From NCBI GenBank assembly GCA_019915135.1, contig JAHLMK010000004.1:1-64000 (forward strand): a DNA stretch of 64,000 bases, given 5' to 3'. The notes beneath the pieces were generated by a model, which ran no database searches, was not told where the DNA came from, and saw only the letters and a list, made by a program, of their open reading frames with translations. The DNA is from Strobilurus pachycystidiatus. Its lineage: Eukaryota > Basidiomycota > Agaricomycetes > Agaricales > Physalacriaceae. Each line of letters begins with the position of its first letter. Positions within the stretch are counted from its first letter, which is position 1. Made by a program: the position numbers and the translations under genes. Of the stretch, positions 49,387 through 61,307 are shown one piece after another.

Positions 49387-51365
49387 ATGCGCTGGTCGAC
49401 ATCTTCGAAAGAGCTCTCTCCGAAAACGCCTAAGATCCGCACCGTTGCACTCCCCGCTGCAATAAATCCTACGCCCATCGATCTTCTCTCCCTACGCCCG
49501 CCACTCTCAACGCACATGGGATTTCCATTTCTCTCCCGGCAGCGTGCGGACTCCAACGCCAACACGACAAACACGACAAACACGACAAACACGAGCTCTT
49601 CTTCAAGCACGAACCGCCAGCGGAGGACTTCCATGCGTAAGTCTGCAGGCGAGTATGTGCAAAGATACTGAGAATATGTGTCAGGTGGACCGCTGAAAGG
49701 TATACTCAAGCCCTCCCCGCCTCCAGAGCCAGTTCCCACAGTCCGTAAGCATTGAAAGATCGTACTAGCATGTATGGTCCAGCTAACACTTGTTCAATAG
49801 CGATCGCCATGCCGCGACCAAGGAAATTATCGCGGGCTAGTCCCGTTGAGATCATGGAGGACGCTGGTGCGTAGGCCAATAGTCTTCCTTTCTGGTCCTT
49901 TACTAAGTTGGATGTGGCGCCAGTATCGCGTCCAGCATCTAGGATGCCGACGCCGAGTTCAGGAGCGCATCCTATCCGACCATCTGGATGGAGTGAGTGT
50001 CCTTCTCTCTTTGTCACTGTGATATAAATGAAAGGGCTCACACGATGCAATCCAGCGGATCAATACCCAGGACCAGAATCGATACTTCCTCCGAGCCAGC
50101 ATAAGAAGTCAAAGGGCCATCATCACGCGTTCCCACCCAAACCACCACATCACAGTGAGTACCAGCATCTCCTCCAGGCAGCGAATCGAACTGACGATCA
50201 GGCATAGATTACGACATGAACATCGCACCGCGACAGCAGCCTGTGTACGCTGTTAATCCGGTCTTTCAGCCGCCGCCGCCGCCTCCGCCTCATGGACACG
50301 GGCAGTTTCCACCGAAGCAGTCACGTCCAGCAACAGCGACGGGGACATACACGCAAAAGCCAGAGAAGAGCCACCATCGGAGCAAGAATGACAAGGGGAA
50401 GGGACGGGAGAGCGATAGGGAGGATGAGAGAACGAGGAGCGGACATCGCAGCGATCGGGAGCATCGCAGTCATCGCGAGCATCGCAGTGACCACCATGAG
50501 CGTAGTGGACATCGGGAGAGGGAGGTGAGGCCGGTGAGGCGTGAGGAGCGTGAGCGGCGTGTAATGACTGACACTGAGCCTTCTGCTCCTCTAGTCAGAC
50601 GTGTGCGCCCCAGTACGTAATACTCTTTCCCTACCTTCGCTTTCCTTGACGTCACAACTTACGCCACACAACTTTTAGCGCAGCTCATCGAGGGTGTCAC
50701 CATCGCGCCGCGGGAATTTGTCTTGCAGGACGTGCTGAGGTACGAACGTCCGCGTTGGTACCCTACACGCTCGGGTATAGTGCGCCCCCGCTTGGCATTC
50801 AAGTTCGACATCCGGTTTAACCCGCGCAGCCACGAGACTTTGGTGAAGCGGTGGGATGTGGCGCAGATGGCGTACGTGCCGGTTGATCCGGAGGTGTATC
50901 ACCAGTCCGTGTGCCCAACAAAGAAGTACCTCGTCATGCGCGTTTGCCTCATGCATACCACCAGCTTGTCTGAGCTGCGCAACGAGGAGGCGCTGACAAG
51001 CGAGGATCAGTTCATCGACTGTGGGGATGTGTTCGATCTGATATATAAGTTGTATAGGGAGAAGCTTACTGACAAGGAGAAGGAGCAGTACGCAGATGTG
51101 ATTGCGCATCCGCTGTTCCATGTATGGTTCGAGAAGAGATGCGAGGCGTCGGATAACCCGGGGATGGAGAGGCGGGCAGGATATAGGCACGTGGATTTAT
51201 TGAGAGGGAACACGCTGTTCGGTGGGTTGAAATTCGTCGCGGAGGATTGCGCCTGGTTGATCAAAGTGATCACGGACCCGATGAACGAGCTGAAGGACGA
51301 GGTAAGCGGCTCGCATTGATGACGGGCAAATGCTTACAGCGCTCCCACAGGACGACGCCTTTTAG
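49387..51365 (+). CDS. DUF6699-domain hypothetical protein
   Basis: Eight exons (49387-49636, 49685-49744, 49801-49866, 49924-49992, 50056-50154, 50208-50612, 50679-51301, 51351-51365) join in frame to 528 residues. The N-terminal half is disordered: a Thr-Asn-Thr repeat coded by a 9-base tandem near 49561-49595, Pro-rich stretches, and a His/Arg/Glu/Ser-rich block (RSDREHRSHREHRSDHHE). The C-terminal ~190 residues are globular: VLRYERPRWYPTRSG, FDIRFNPRSHE, LFHVWFEKRCE, HVDLLRGNTLFGGLKF. That hydrophobic, Leu/Phe-rich pattern ending in vDlL.G.t.F.GL is what I remember of DUF6699, a fungal domain of unknown role. An alternative start is MGFPFL at 49516. Confidence 0.7.
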
Positions 51366-52828
51366 GCCAGACGACTGATTTCTATGCAACCACACTCATT
51401 CATCAGCTCTTTCTCGACGACGCGCTGTGAACATTCACTTACTTTCTTTCTCTTTGCATCGTTATCTGCTTGCCATTTGACACCCATCCCGCTACTTTTC
51501 TCTTCGTATTTCGTTTTACCAGTCCCGTTTCAGAGTCGTTTATCCCTAATCAGCATTCATTAGCTTTGTGACCTGTAAACCCACTATGCCAATTGTATCA
51601 ACCTCGCGCACTCGTATTGTGGATGAAGACGGGAGTGGGAGGTCGGTCGCTGGTGATGGCTGTAGAGAAAGGGTACAGGGTGATGCGCAACATGTGGCGT
51701 GAGTCATAGCTGTAAAGGGACTTTCTATTGTACCGGCACGATGGCAATCAAAGTGGGGACGTGCTGCATGTGGCGGACGCCCGCATATGGAATATTTGAT
51801 TGGCGCAGTAGCGTCGAGGGTGTTACCAAACAAGAGTCATGTCAAACTGCTTGGACCGAAACCACGACTTCTAGCCTTGATGCCAAACTGACCGTCATCC
51901 AATCTTTTGTCCTTGCTACCAGCGCGGCAAATGTCTCTCCCCTCTACCAGACAGTTGGCGATACATCGACTTTGGCTGATGAATTCAGATTGCAGACGGC
52001 GCTGTATCATCGTGTGCGAGATATATGTCCTCTTGGATGACTGAAGCGCCTAAGATTCTGCTGGTGACAAGACTAACGATTTCAGTGACACCAGTGACCA
52101 CTGGGAAACACATGGGTATAGATCTGCTGATGTCGTTATCATCGTTGCCTCTGATCATGACCTTGCAACCGACTGGTCTGATTCTTCTGTAGGGCATCGC
52201 CCGCACTATGAGCATCCATCCTGCAGCGTTTCTATCACTCCGAAGCTGACGGCAGTAGAACTAGAATCACGATGACTTTACAGGTGTCATTGTACTTTGG
52301 GGACCCTGCATCGAAATCAAGAAGAGAAAACTCAGGCTACCAGGGAATTTCGGACTCATAGGCGTGGCCCCAACTCGGAGCTGGCTGACTTTTTCATGAA
52401 GATCGGACAGTTGCTGGTAGATCGATACGGTACTGTAGTGTAGATGCTATGCAGGACATTCCTCATGATTATTTACAGTGCGGCTTTGACTGATTGACGC
52501 GTCAACGCTGACCGTGTCCATCCTTCGACATTCACCACGCTCACAGGGTCCGCCAAACTATTCATTCATCGCCGATGTTCGAGACCTCTCATTTGATCAT
52601 CACGCAAGTTGGGGTAAAACTCAAGATAACATTCACAAAAATCCCAATGAGAGACAACCACCGGAGAAGACGAAAGGAATGGTGGGGCCTAATAATAATA
52701 CAACAGTCCGGACCACTTCAACAAGTCCTCTCCGTCCTTTCTGCAACTTCGACAGGGGTAGGTGGATATGGCGCGACGCTAATTGATGGTCAGTATCCCG
52801 TCGTTCGCAGTGCTACGAGGCGCTCACC
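51366..52828. other. No confident gene
   Basis: A 113-codon frame at 51699-52040 and shorter ones have no signature. Part is the 3' flank of the DUF6699 gene and of the minus-strand pheromone gene. Confidence 0.35.
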
Positions 52829-52942
52829 TTAAGCGATGACGCAGCCAGAGCTATTTCCGTCAGCCTCGTTGACGGGGGCAGACTCGAAGGTCTCCTCGGT
52901 CTCGACCTGGGCGACGGTGGGGATGTACTCGAAGGAATCCAT
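52829..52942 (-). CDS. Lipopeptide mating-pheromone precursor (CaaX type)
   Basis: Minus-strand ORF of 37 codons plus TAA. It begins MDSFEYIPTV, has an acidic middle (QVETEETFES), then APVNEADGNSSG and ends CVIA-stop. This is the layout of basidiomycete B-locus pheromone precursors: a short peptide starting MDSF or similar, an acidic prepeptide, and a C-terminal CaaX box for farnesylation, AAX cleavage and carboxymethylation. The mature peptide probably starts shortly before or after the NEA segment and ends at the modified Cys; the exact cleavage site is inferred. Codons are strongly biased to C- and G-ending forms (gtc, gcc, acc, gag), as in highly expressed genes. A TATA box lies about 100 bases upstream. 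It acts on a Ste3-like receptor of a compatible mate; no such receptor is in this window. Confidence 0.8.
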   Translation of the reverse strand: MDSFEYIPTVAQVETEETFESAPVNEADGNSSGCVIA

Positions 52943-53040
52943 TTGAATTGGTAGGTGGTTTGGGTGAGTTGCTGGTAGACAACGATGAGTGTTCGCGGTG
53001 TGAATGGGTGCGATGCTTCTTCTCTTCTCGCGAAGTGCGC

Positions 53041-53047
53041 TTATATA
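53041..53047 (-). promoter_or_regulatory. TATA box of the pheromone precursor gene
   Basis: On the minus strand the sequence reads gcgtatataagcgc, 99-105 bases 5' of the ATG at 52942. The leader between them is A/C-rich and lacks ATG. Farther upstream, at about 53162-53173, gcacaaagagga resembles the ACAAAGGGA pheromone-response element known from Ustilago; that match is imperfect and low confidence. Confidence 0.6.
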
Positions 53048-54193
53048 CGCTGCTAGTCAGGTACGGGACAGTAAGGAATTGTCCCTTCATTGTCAAGAAG
53101 GACAATAAGAATTGACGCGCCCTGACCTATGTTTGCAAATTATGTTCAACCTAAACTTTCTGCACAAAGAGGACAAGAGGATTGCGGACCGTTGTCTTAG
53201 ATGTATATGTGCGCCCACAGTCTTGGCACAACATCCGATCCGGAGCAACGGGACAGTGTACTTTTGTTGACCATACCTAGGCATTGCGCTTTGTGTTCTG
53301 ACAGAAAAGAGACTCGACCTGGGCGTCGCATTGATCGAGGTCTGCCAGTGGACAAAAAGTTGAGACCGTTTAAGTTGCTCCGCCCGACAACAAGAGAAGA
53401 AAATGGAGACATAGCGCCACAAATGCATGGAAGCGCCTGATCAGATCAAAGACACAAGAGCTCATGGCCAGCACAAGGCGTCGATTGAGGCGTAGTGATC
53501 GTCGAAGTACAAGTTTTGAGTCCAGGGCCCAGGCTCAGGCTGTCCAGCGCAATTGGTCTCACGTGGCGCCGTGATGGCCGCTTTGGGTCCCAAATTGAAA
53601 TTCATCTTTTCTCTCTCCACCGATCGTGCTTAGCACGTCGGCCCTCTTTTCGCTAGGAACAGGTCACGTCCGTTTCCAATTCTGCACTGGACTTGGAACG
53701 AGTTTGTCGCGTCTTAAAGCACCTGGAGATCCCTCACGTGCACCCTAACACGCGCCAGATAACCTATTGCCCCTGCTCGTCTCCCAAGCAAAGTGCGTGT
53801 CGCTTGAATCCCATCTCCGACTCGGCCACCCAGGCTCTGTCATTCGAAATACTAACTTTAGGTAGATGATCTCCGGTGCTGTGTCTCTCCGGACTCTGAG
53901 GCAGTGCGACAGCGAGAACTTTCCCATTGAATCTAGGATATTAGCGACTACTGACTCAGCTACTTCATCTCCTCCCCGTTCACTTGTGCAAGTTGGAGCC
54001 TCATGCCCAACCAAAGCGCGACAAGCCCGTTTTGAACTCGCCACTCCAAGTTACATCATGATAATCATTATAGGTGAGTACAAAATTGTTATTCATTAGT
54101 ATACGGATAGCGTTAAATAAATACAGGTCTCCGAGGCTCGTCGTGTCATAAATCTGTTCTGGTGTCTGCGACTTCAACTTCGCGCAAACGACT
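53048..54193. other. Intergenic
   Basis: Upstream region of the pheromone gene and then sequence without recognisable features. At about 53068-53096 the phrase gggacagtaaggaattgtccc forms a small imperfect inverted repeat. Confidence 0.3.
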
Positions 54194-54505
54194 TCAGCGC
54201 GCATTACTGCTACTTGGGTACGGATAATGCCCTGGCATCCTTTGCATTCCCTGGTTGGGGTTTGTCGAGCACGGATACGCATGTGCCACCGCTGGAAGGA
54301 CACCAAAGTAGGCTCCTGGTGCGCCGCTGTATGCCTGTCCGCCTTGATTGAGAGTGAGGGGGTAGGCGGGAAGCTGGGGCGCATAGGGTTGCGATGGTGG
54401 GTGCGATTCGCCTCGGGAGGGCGAGCCTTGTTGAGTTGCCGCTGGGTAAGAAGTAGGTATGGGTGCATAGCTCGTGGTGGGGATGATGGGTGAGTAGTAG
54501 CTCAT
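54194..54505 (-). CDS. Small Tyr/Pro/Ser-rich hypothetical protein
   Basis: ATG at 54505 opens a 103-residue frame, MSYYSPIIPTTSYAPIPTSY followed by Pro-, Ser- and Gln-rich sequence to SSSNAR. Composition is low-complexity and there is no signal peptide or domain. The end may be spliced: downstream sequence in another frame (IYDTTSLGDLYLFNAIRIL) is protein-like. Could be the first exon of a longer gene or chance. Confidence 0.4.
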   Translation of the reverse strand: MSYYSPIIPTTSYAPIPTSYPAATQQGSPSRGESHPPSQPYAPQLPAYPLTLNQGGQAYSGAPGAYFGVLPAVAHAYPCSTNPNQGMQRMPGHYPYPSSSNAR

Positions 54506-55159
54506 GCGGGTAATGGAGGGTCCAGGAGACGCGTGAGTGTGAGCCTCGACGCGGATGTGGGTTGAGTACGCGTTTTACCTAGTGGTGGAAACGGTGAGGG
54601 GGCAGTAATTTGCGTTTGCTCTTTTGTACTTTGCGTTTGTGCCCGGGAAGGTCGTATTTCTGATCCTCATCCCAGTGGTTCGGATTCACGAGGCATCCAC
54701 AGCGGCTGCGCTTCTCAGATTGGGTTGTAGTCGGTACCGGACCTGCTTGGGAAGCTACTTGTTATGAGCCTCGTACGAAGGCTTTTCCTTGCGCAACAAA
54801 TGAAAGCTAATCTTTCGAAGCAGGAGGAACACCTTCCGAGGAATTATCTACTATCACTCATGAGTCATGGTGAGAACGACGCAGACATGCTTTCTTGGCG
54901 AGTTTCACGAATTAATTGGATCGACGAGCTAAGTCTTATTCGAACGAAGATCTCTGATTGACAGGGCTTTCTGATGTCATGCTATGCTAGCTGCGGAGGA
55001 CGCGTCCCGTCGGCGGCAAGTCTAAAGCACCATGCCCTGAAATCAAACTGGTACCCTGGACGATTGTCGACGCGCAGACTATTCTTTGTTTCCTCCCATG
55101 GGTGAGACGGGTTGCCAAAGTGGTTGTGTGATATTCGGCTTGTACAAGTAGGTTGCATT
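54506..55159. other. No gene seen
   Basis: Likely upstream flank of the minus-strand Tyr/Pro-rich ORF. No recognisable feature. Confidence 0.3.
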
Positions 55160-55760
55160 CGCTGGGAAAATGAGACAAGCCGCTCGGCCTACGGCACTGA
55201 GGCTCTCCGGTAATGATGGCTCGTGTTACATACTCACGCTTTGACTCACTGGCAGTTCGAGATCTAGCACCCTTTATCGGTACTTCGATTCTACCAGCCT
55301 CTGCGCGCTGGGATGGAGACAGTGACTAAGAGTCCAAGTGAATCCGAGTCATATCGTATCATTTGAACTTAGCGCCTCGCGGCAACTTGGCGACGTCGCT
55401 GTTCGGCATAATCTCTGGAAATGTCCCAGCCGCTCGGTCAGGACTCTCGGGCTGCTAAATACAGAACATCTCTGCCAGTGCCTTGGACAGCTTTAGCTGT
55501 TGACTCGGCTCGAGTTTCTACTTCATCGGCACTTCAATCTTGCCGCGCCTCTGAACGCTGTAGAGCTGGAGAAGTGACTGCAAGAATCATATCGCATCGG
55601 CGCCTCGCGGCTACCTTACTAACTGGCAGCGGTAAGAGACTTCTCAGCCGCTTGGTAGGCATACTAAGTACCGAACACTTCCTTAGCTATGCCATCAGCC
55701 GCGCTGACTCGGCTGGAAGTTCTGCAGGTTCCTTCGTAACGCGGGATCATGGGCATGACT
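55160..55760. repeat. Decayed tandem repeat, about three copies of ~220-255 bases
   Basis: Landmarks recur in order: agccgctcgg or agccgcttgg (about 55171, 55430, 55649); tatcggtacttcgattctacc against catcggcacttcaatcttgcc (about 55276 and 55525); and gcgcctcgcggcaact against gcgcctcgcggctacc (about 55372 and 55600). Copies have diverged heavily. Not part of any gene I can support. Confidence 0.55.
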
Positions 55761-56141
55761 CTGCGTGAATTGCATGGATAGACTTCAGAACGATGGATCA
55801 TTCAAGCGACATGGCAGATTCTCTCCTTGATTCGGCCCAGCATCGTGGACGTTGCTTGAGTGTTTCCTCAAGAAAGATACATCGTTCAACGTTGGCACCC
55901 CCGAAATTTGAGTTCTACAAGATCTACACAAGACTGGGAGGTTGGATAGTCCGGACTCTGGAAATTACAATGCTCGTCCTCCAAAGAGTCAAAGACCAAG
56001 GAGCAAAGTCCCGACTTCCCGGTCAAAGGTCCCTGGTCGTCGCGAAATTCGAATCTTCAATCGAAAAGACGATTCACGGACAAAATGATAGTTGAAAAAA
56101 GAAAAAATTGATTCAGTGGATTGTAATCCATCAAGAGCATA

Positions 56142-56225
56142 TGTCGGTAACAGGAATCGAACCTGTGGCTCTTCGGAGTTGATGAAATCCACAACGAAGT
56201 GATTTAACCCCTAATCGATACCAAC
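56142..56225 (-). tRNA. tRNA-His (GTG) with 12-base intron, second copy
   Basis: Reverse complement folds like the copy at 46646. The acceptor, D arm, anticodon arm and gtg anticodon are identical. The intron atttcatcaact differs by one base. The T stem is acagg/cctgt in place of gcagg/cctgc, a compensatory pair change that keeps pairing. Opposite orientation to the first copy. Confidence 0.92.
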
Positions 56226-57159
56226 TTGCTCAGTACGGCAAACTGGTGGTGTAGAGTCGCGGGTAACACTTACCGAGCTCATGCCACCGCAATTCTGCGT
56301 GGATGACCGCAATCCTGTGTGAATGACCGCAAAACGATTGCAGGTACTTGTCAGAAATAATTACCACCGGCGCTCTTAGACGCGGGGACGACTCCGAGGA
56401 CTCGGAGGAGTCTTTGAGCAGACACGCCTAGTGACCCTGCCCACGTGTTGTGACTGATGGCCGTAGATTGTTTTTCGTTTCGCTTTCTCTTTTCTGTTTT
56501 TGCTATCATCAACCATCGCGTACTTCGCTGAAAGCGCCTTGGGCACAACAAACGGACTTACGACGAACGCGATCCCTACGGAGACACGAAAAGGCTGAAA
56601 GAGCTGTAGACATATAAAAGGGCGCATAAAGAAAAGGTACGCCTTCGCGCTCTATACTTCATGAACCCTCTGCATTCCCTCGAAAATCCTTGCTGCCACC
56701 TCCCACGCTCCTCAGTCCCCCGCGCATCTTGACTTTATTGCCCATCCGCCGCATCAGCGCGCCTCGTGTTTTCGTGGCGCATACAGCACGACGACAGCAC
56801 CGCGCTATCCCTTCCACATCTATTTCTCTACCCTCTCTCCAACCCAAAAACAAAAACAAACTCTTACTCACGCCGACTCAGATTCAGCGCTGCTTCCACA
56901 CGCGTAGAGGTGCGTCCTGACCGATCAACATGCGCCCGCCCATACCCACCATCCACATCCTCGCTCCCGCTATCCCGCATCTTATCCTTCCCACCTCCGC
57001 TTGGCTTGCCCTCATTCGTCTCTACTTCTCCTCGACCCCCACGATTCTTCCACCACCACCTCTCGTCTCATCTCCATGCTCTCTCAGTCTGTACTTACTG
57101 ATCACACTACCAGATTCATACCAACACAATTTTATACCACCCAGAACCAAAACATCAGC
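56226..57159. other. Promoter and leader of the importin gene
   Basis: Pyrimidine-rich, with a tract ctctctccaacccaaaaac near 56836. A frame in phase with the importin ATG is open upstream, with an ATG near 57076, but the family N-terminus fits the ATG at 57160 better. Confidence 0.4.
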
Positions 57160-60100
57160 ATGACCACACCGCAAGTCGACCTTCCCGGTCTCTTTACGCG
57201 CACGCTCTCCCCCGACGCCAACATCCGCCTAGCCGCCGAGCTCGAAGTCCGGCGCATCCAGGCCGAGGAGGGCTTGATTAGCGCACTCATCGGTATTGTC
57301 GGTGGGGACGGCACAGACGTCGCCACGCGCCAGGCATGCGCGATTTGGATCAAGAACCGCGTGTTTGCGAACTACAACATCGAGACGGCAAAGGGCGCCG
57401 TCCCGCCATCGGACCGCACCACGCTGCGCACTACGCTCCTTCCTCTTCTGGCGAGCGCTCCTACGCCCATCGTGCCGGTGGTGGCGGCGACGCTGAGGAT
57501 CGTGGTCGGCCATGATCTAGGTGTGGGCCAGCCTGGAGGTGAGTGCGGTTGTTCTATCAACTGAGGCTAGAGTGATAAATTGATTGTCAAAGGACCATCC
57601 GCCTACCCGTCGTTTGTGCCAGACGTGCAGAGCTACTTGGCAGCGGGACGCAGCGCGCGAGAGGTCAGAGCAGGCGTCATTGCTGCTTTGGAGGGCTTGA
57701 GGGCTTTTAGGTTAGTACTGTTCTAGTCTATAACTGACACGAGTAATCACGACTTCCCATCAGGTACTCACCGAAACAAGACCACGTCGAGGCGCTCTCT
57801 GTGGCGTTCTTGCCCCGCCTCGGCGAAATTGCCGCCGAGCTCGTCGCCCACGCCCAGGACACATCCAACGAAGAAGCGGGAGAGCTCCTCCACCTCATCC
57901 TCAAGACGTACAAGACGTCCACCACGTCGTCTCTCTCCCCCCATCAACGCAGCCCCGAGTCCCTCATCCCCTGGGGGAAAGTACTCTTCGGCGTTGTGGG
58001 GCTGAGAATCCCGGGCGGGGAGGAGAGGGAGGGGAGCGAGTGGTGGAAGGCAAAGAAATGGGGTTACAAGGTCTTGGGAAGGCTGTTCCACAGGTGATTG
58101 CATATCTGTTCTCCCTTCTCTCTTCCCTATTGCTAACGACCCCCATCCAGATACGGCAACCCTTCCCAGCTGCCGAACGCCCTCGTCAAAGATTACAAAC
58201 CCTTCGCGGAGCATTTTGTTACCGCTTTTGCGCCGGAAATTCTGGGCGTTTATATAGACCAGGTAAACATGTATGTGCGCGGGGAGCAGTGGATGAGCGA
58301 AAAGTGCCAGTATCAAATCTTCACCTTCTTCACGGAGTGGTCAGTCCGCCTCTTTTTTGAGCAAATACATGCTCACTTTTTCTTTCCTCATAGCATCAAA
58401 CCCTCCTCAACCTGGACGCTCCTCAAGCCGCATTTCCCCTCCCTCATCTCCTCCTTCGTATTCCCACTTCTCTCCTTCACGCCCTCCCGCCGCGAAATGT
58501 GGGATTCCGACCCCGTCGAATACATCCGCGTCGGCCTCGACGAGTACGAGAACTACCAGACGCCCGTCGCGGCCGCCACCACCTTCCTCCTTGGCCTTAT
58601 GTCCAACCGCACCAAGGCGGCGTTCAGCGACGTTGTGCAATGGGTCATGAGCGTCCTCACCACGTCTCCGTCGCCGGAGAGACAATTCGGTGCGCTCAAT
58701 TTGTTGGCCGCCATAGGGCCGTGGATGATGAGACATCCTGCTGCCAAGACCGGCGTGCAGGACTTTGTTACCACACACGTCCTCGCTGGCCTCAAACACT
58801 CGGAACCTTGGATCCGCGCAATCTCGTGCGAGCTGCTGGGAACGTTGGTCAAGAATCGGTTGCCATACCCTGGAACGGGGCCGTTGGACGCCCTCGTGCT
58901 GCTCCTATCTGATTCGTTCCTCCCTGTCAAGGTCCATGCGGTCTTGGCTCTGACAGAGGCGGTGGTGAGATATGATGACGTGAAGGAGGGCCTGCGGACG
59001 AGTGGAAGGGTCGGAGGTGTTGTTGGCGGTAAGTTCTGTTCGGTGGCGACTACGATTCGTGTTTCCTAATCACCTCGTCAATTAGACCTCCTCGCTCTCA
59101 GCGAATCGACTGAGCTAGACGTGCTCAACCACAGCATGGAGGTGTTTGTGGATACGTATCAGGAGGAGCTCTTGCCGTACGCGGTTGGGTTGGTCAGGGC
59201 CTTGGTCAGTACCCGTCTTGTCCTCTTATCTGTCTCCCCCTCCGTGTCTCTACTTTTGTCTTTCTTACTTCCTCCTCTTTCTCTTCTTCAATTTCCTGTA
59301 TCGATTCTAATCGTGTATACTTTAGTGCGACACTTATCTCCGCTTCGCCCGAGAAGGCGCCGGTAATCAAGACACCGCCATACCAGATCTCGAGTCTATG
59401 GACATAGGATCGCTCACCGCTGGAGGAGACGATGACAAGACGTTCCATGCAATGGGGATCGCGAAGACCATCTGGACGGTCATCACCGCGGTCGAGTCCT
59501 CCCCTGCCATCCTTGCCGAGGTGGCAGAGCTGGTGACGCCGATTGTTGTGTATACACTGGAGGCGCGGTATTTGGGTATGTGTGATTGTTCTTCTATGAG
59601 TCCGTGATCGCTCCTTGAGATGTCGTTCTTGGATTCCTTTCATTCTTTCCATTACCTTTTGTCACTCTCGTCCGCTCTACACCACTCTTTAGTATCTTCG
59701 CCTGGCTTCACTTTTTTCACTCCCGCCCTCTGCAACTCTAGCCTTGCTAACGCTCTACCTATGCAGACCTGCTCGACAGTATGTACGACCTCGTGGACAG
59801 CCTCACGTTCAAGCTGCGCCGCATCCCGGCTGGGATGTGGAGGGTGTTCGAGTTGACTCATGGATTGGTCAAGGTGTGTTTCTTTTTTCGTTTCATCTAT
59901 CTGTGCCCTTTGAGTTTGGAGGTGGATGTAAACAGTTTCATTGCCCTACATTCTTAATTTTCGTCTCCCCTGTTCACTTCATCTCCCCGACTTCCATGTT
60001 TCCGAAGCACAGGACTGACCGCTCCTTTTTCTAGGGCACCGGTGCGGTCAACGAAGGGTCCTTCGGCGGCGAAGGCGTCGACTATCTGGAGGAGATGCTC

Positions 60101-61307
60101 CCCTCCCTCGACAACTTTGTCTCTTTCGGCTCTGCGCACATCCTCGCTTCGCCCGCCTACAAGCAGGCCTTAGTCGAGATGTGGGTCGAAAGCCAAACGA
60201 ACGTACACCTCGGCGAGGCAGATCGGGTCAATGGGTGCAAGCTGGCGGAGAGTATGCTGTTGAACCTGAGAGGCGGAATCGATGAGGCTCTTCCGTTGAT
60301 TGTGAGGCACGCCCTCCCCGACCCCCCAGCGGATACTCAACACCTCCGTCTCGCGCGCATCGAGGTCCTTGTCGGCGCCATTCTATACAACCCGGCGAAG
60401 ACTTTGGGCATCATGGTCGAAAGTGGTGTGGCTCTACCCGTCTTGTCCGACTGGTTCGCTGCCGTGCAGGCTACATATTCTCCTTCCGCCCCAGCGCCCG
60501 GAGCAGATAAACCACTCCTCCTCAAACGCGTGCATGACAAACGCCTGAGCATCCTTGCCCTGTGCAGCATGATGGAGTTGGATGCAAGCGCTGTCCCCGA
60601 GCCGTTGAGGGCGAATTGGAACGAGCTCCCTCCGGCGGCGTTGAAGTTGTTCAAAGACTACGCGAAGGCGGTGGAGTCGCGCGAGGCGCTGGAGGCGGCA
60701 CACGATGATGACGATGAGGAGGAAGATGAAGACGGTGATGATAGTGAGTTCTTGAGGATGAACGAGGATGATGAAGATGTGTGGGATGAGGAGTCAGCGT
60801 ACTTGGAGATGTTGGCTAATGAGGTGCGCGATGCTTCTTCCCTTCCCTTCATCTGGGATACTAACCATCTCATTACCCAGGGAGCCCGCCTCCGCGCCAA
60901 AGCCGCCAAGAACTCCGTCACCGACGGCTCTATTGACGCAGAAGATGACGACGACGATGATGAGGAAGACTCGGACGACGAGATCACTGAAGAGCTTGGG
61001 TTCTATACACCGTTGGATGGTGTGGACGTGTATGTGGTGTTTAGGGATGCATTGGCTGGTGAGTTTCCGATTTCATCTTCCTGCCCTGGTCTGTGCGATG
61101 GGTTTTGGCCTGTCGTTGTCGGTCCCCATCCTTTTTCTGTACCTTTCCTTGAATCCGCGCTCTGTCGATCGACCTTTGCTCATCGCTAACCATCACTCCC
61201 TAGTCTACCAATCCAAGGGCGGCCAACTCAACGACGGGACACTCCCAGCGGACTTGCAGATCGTGTTGGTCGAAGTGATTAAGAAGGCGGAAAGTGCACG
61301 CGCGTGA
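57160..61307 (+). CDS. Importin-beta-family nuclear transport receptor, importin-7/8 (Nmd5/Sxm1) type
   Basis: Eleven exons join in frame to 1065 residues: 57160-57538, 57593-57710, 57764-58093, 58151-58339, 58394-59028, 59086-59204, 59326-59575, 59767-59873, 60035-60823, 60881-61058, 61204-61307. The length is close to the usual ~1040. Recognition rests on the N-terminal RQACAIWIKNR motif of importin-beta N-terminal domains, KKWGYKVLGRLFHRYGNPSQ, APEILGVYIDQV, CIKPSSTWTLLKPH and EMWDSDPVEYIRVGLDEYE, which match importin 7/8 proteins as I remember them. HEAT-type helices run throughout. Acidic clusters (DDDDEEEDEDGDD and a later Asp run) near the C-terminus are typical of cargo-release loops. 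It carries cargo such as ribosomal proteins and histones into the nucleus with Ran-GTP; that role is known for the family, not shown here. Nmd5 versus Sxm1 cannot be separated by eye. Confidence 0.9.

Noticed and set aside
52860..53105. 81-codon minus-strand ORF overlapping the pheromone gene
   Set aside because: It is in a different frame, its ATG lies upstream of the TATA box, and its composition is typical of out-of-frame translation of the biased pheromone codons.
57001..57159. N-terminal extension of the importin
   Set aside because: The frame is open upstream, but the residues do not resemble importin N-termini and lie in a pyrimidine-rich leader.
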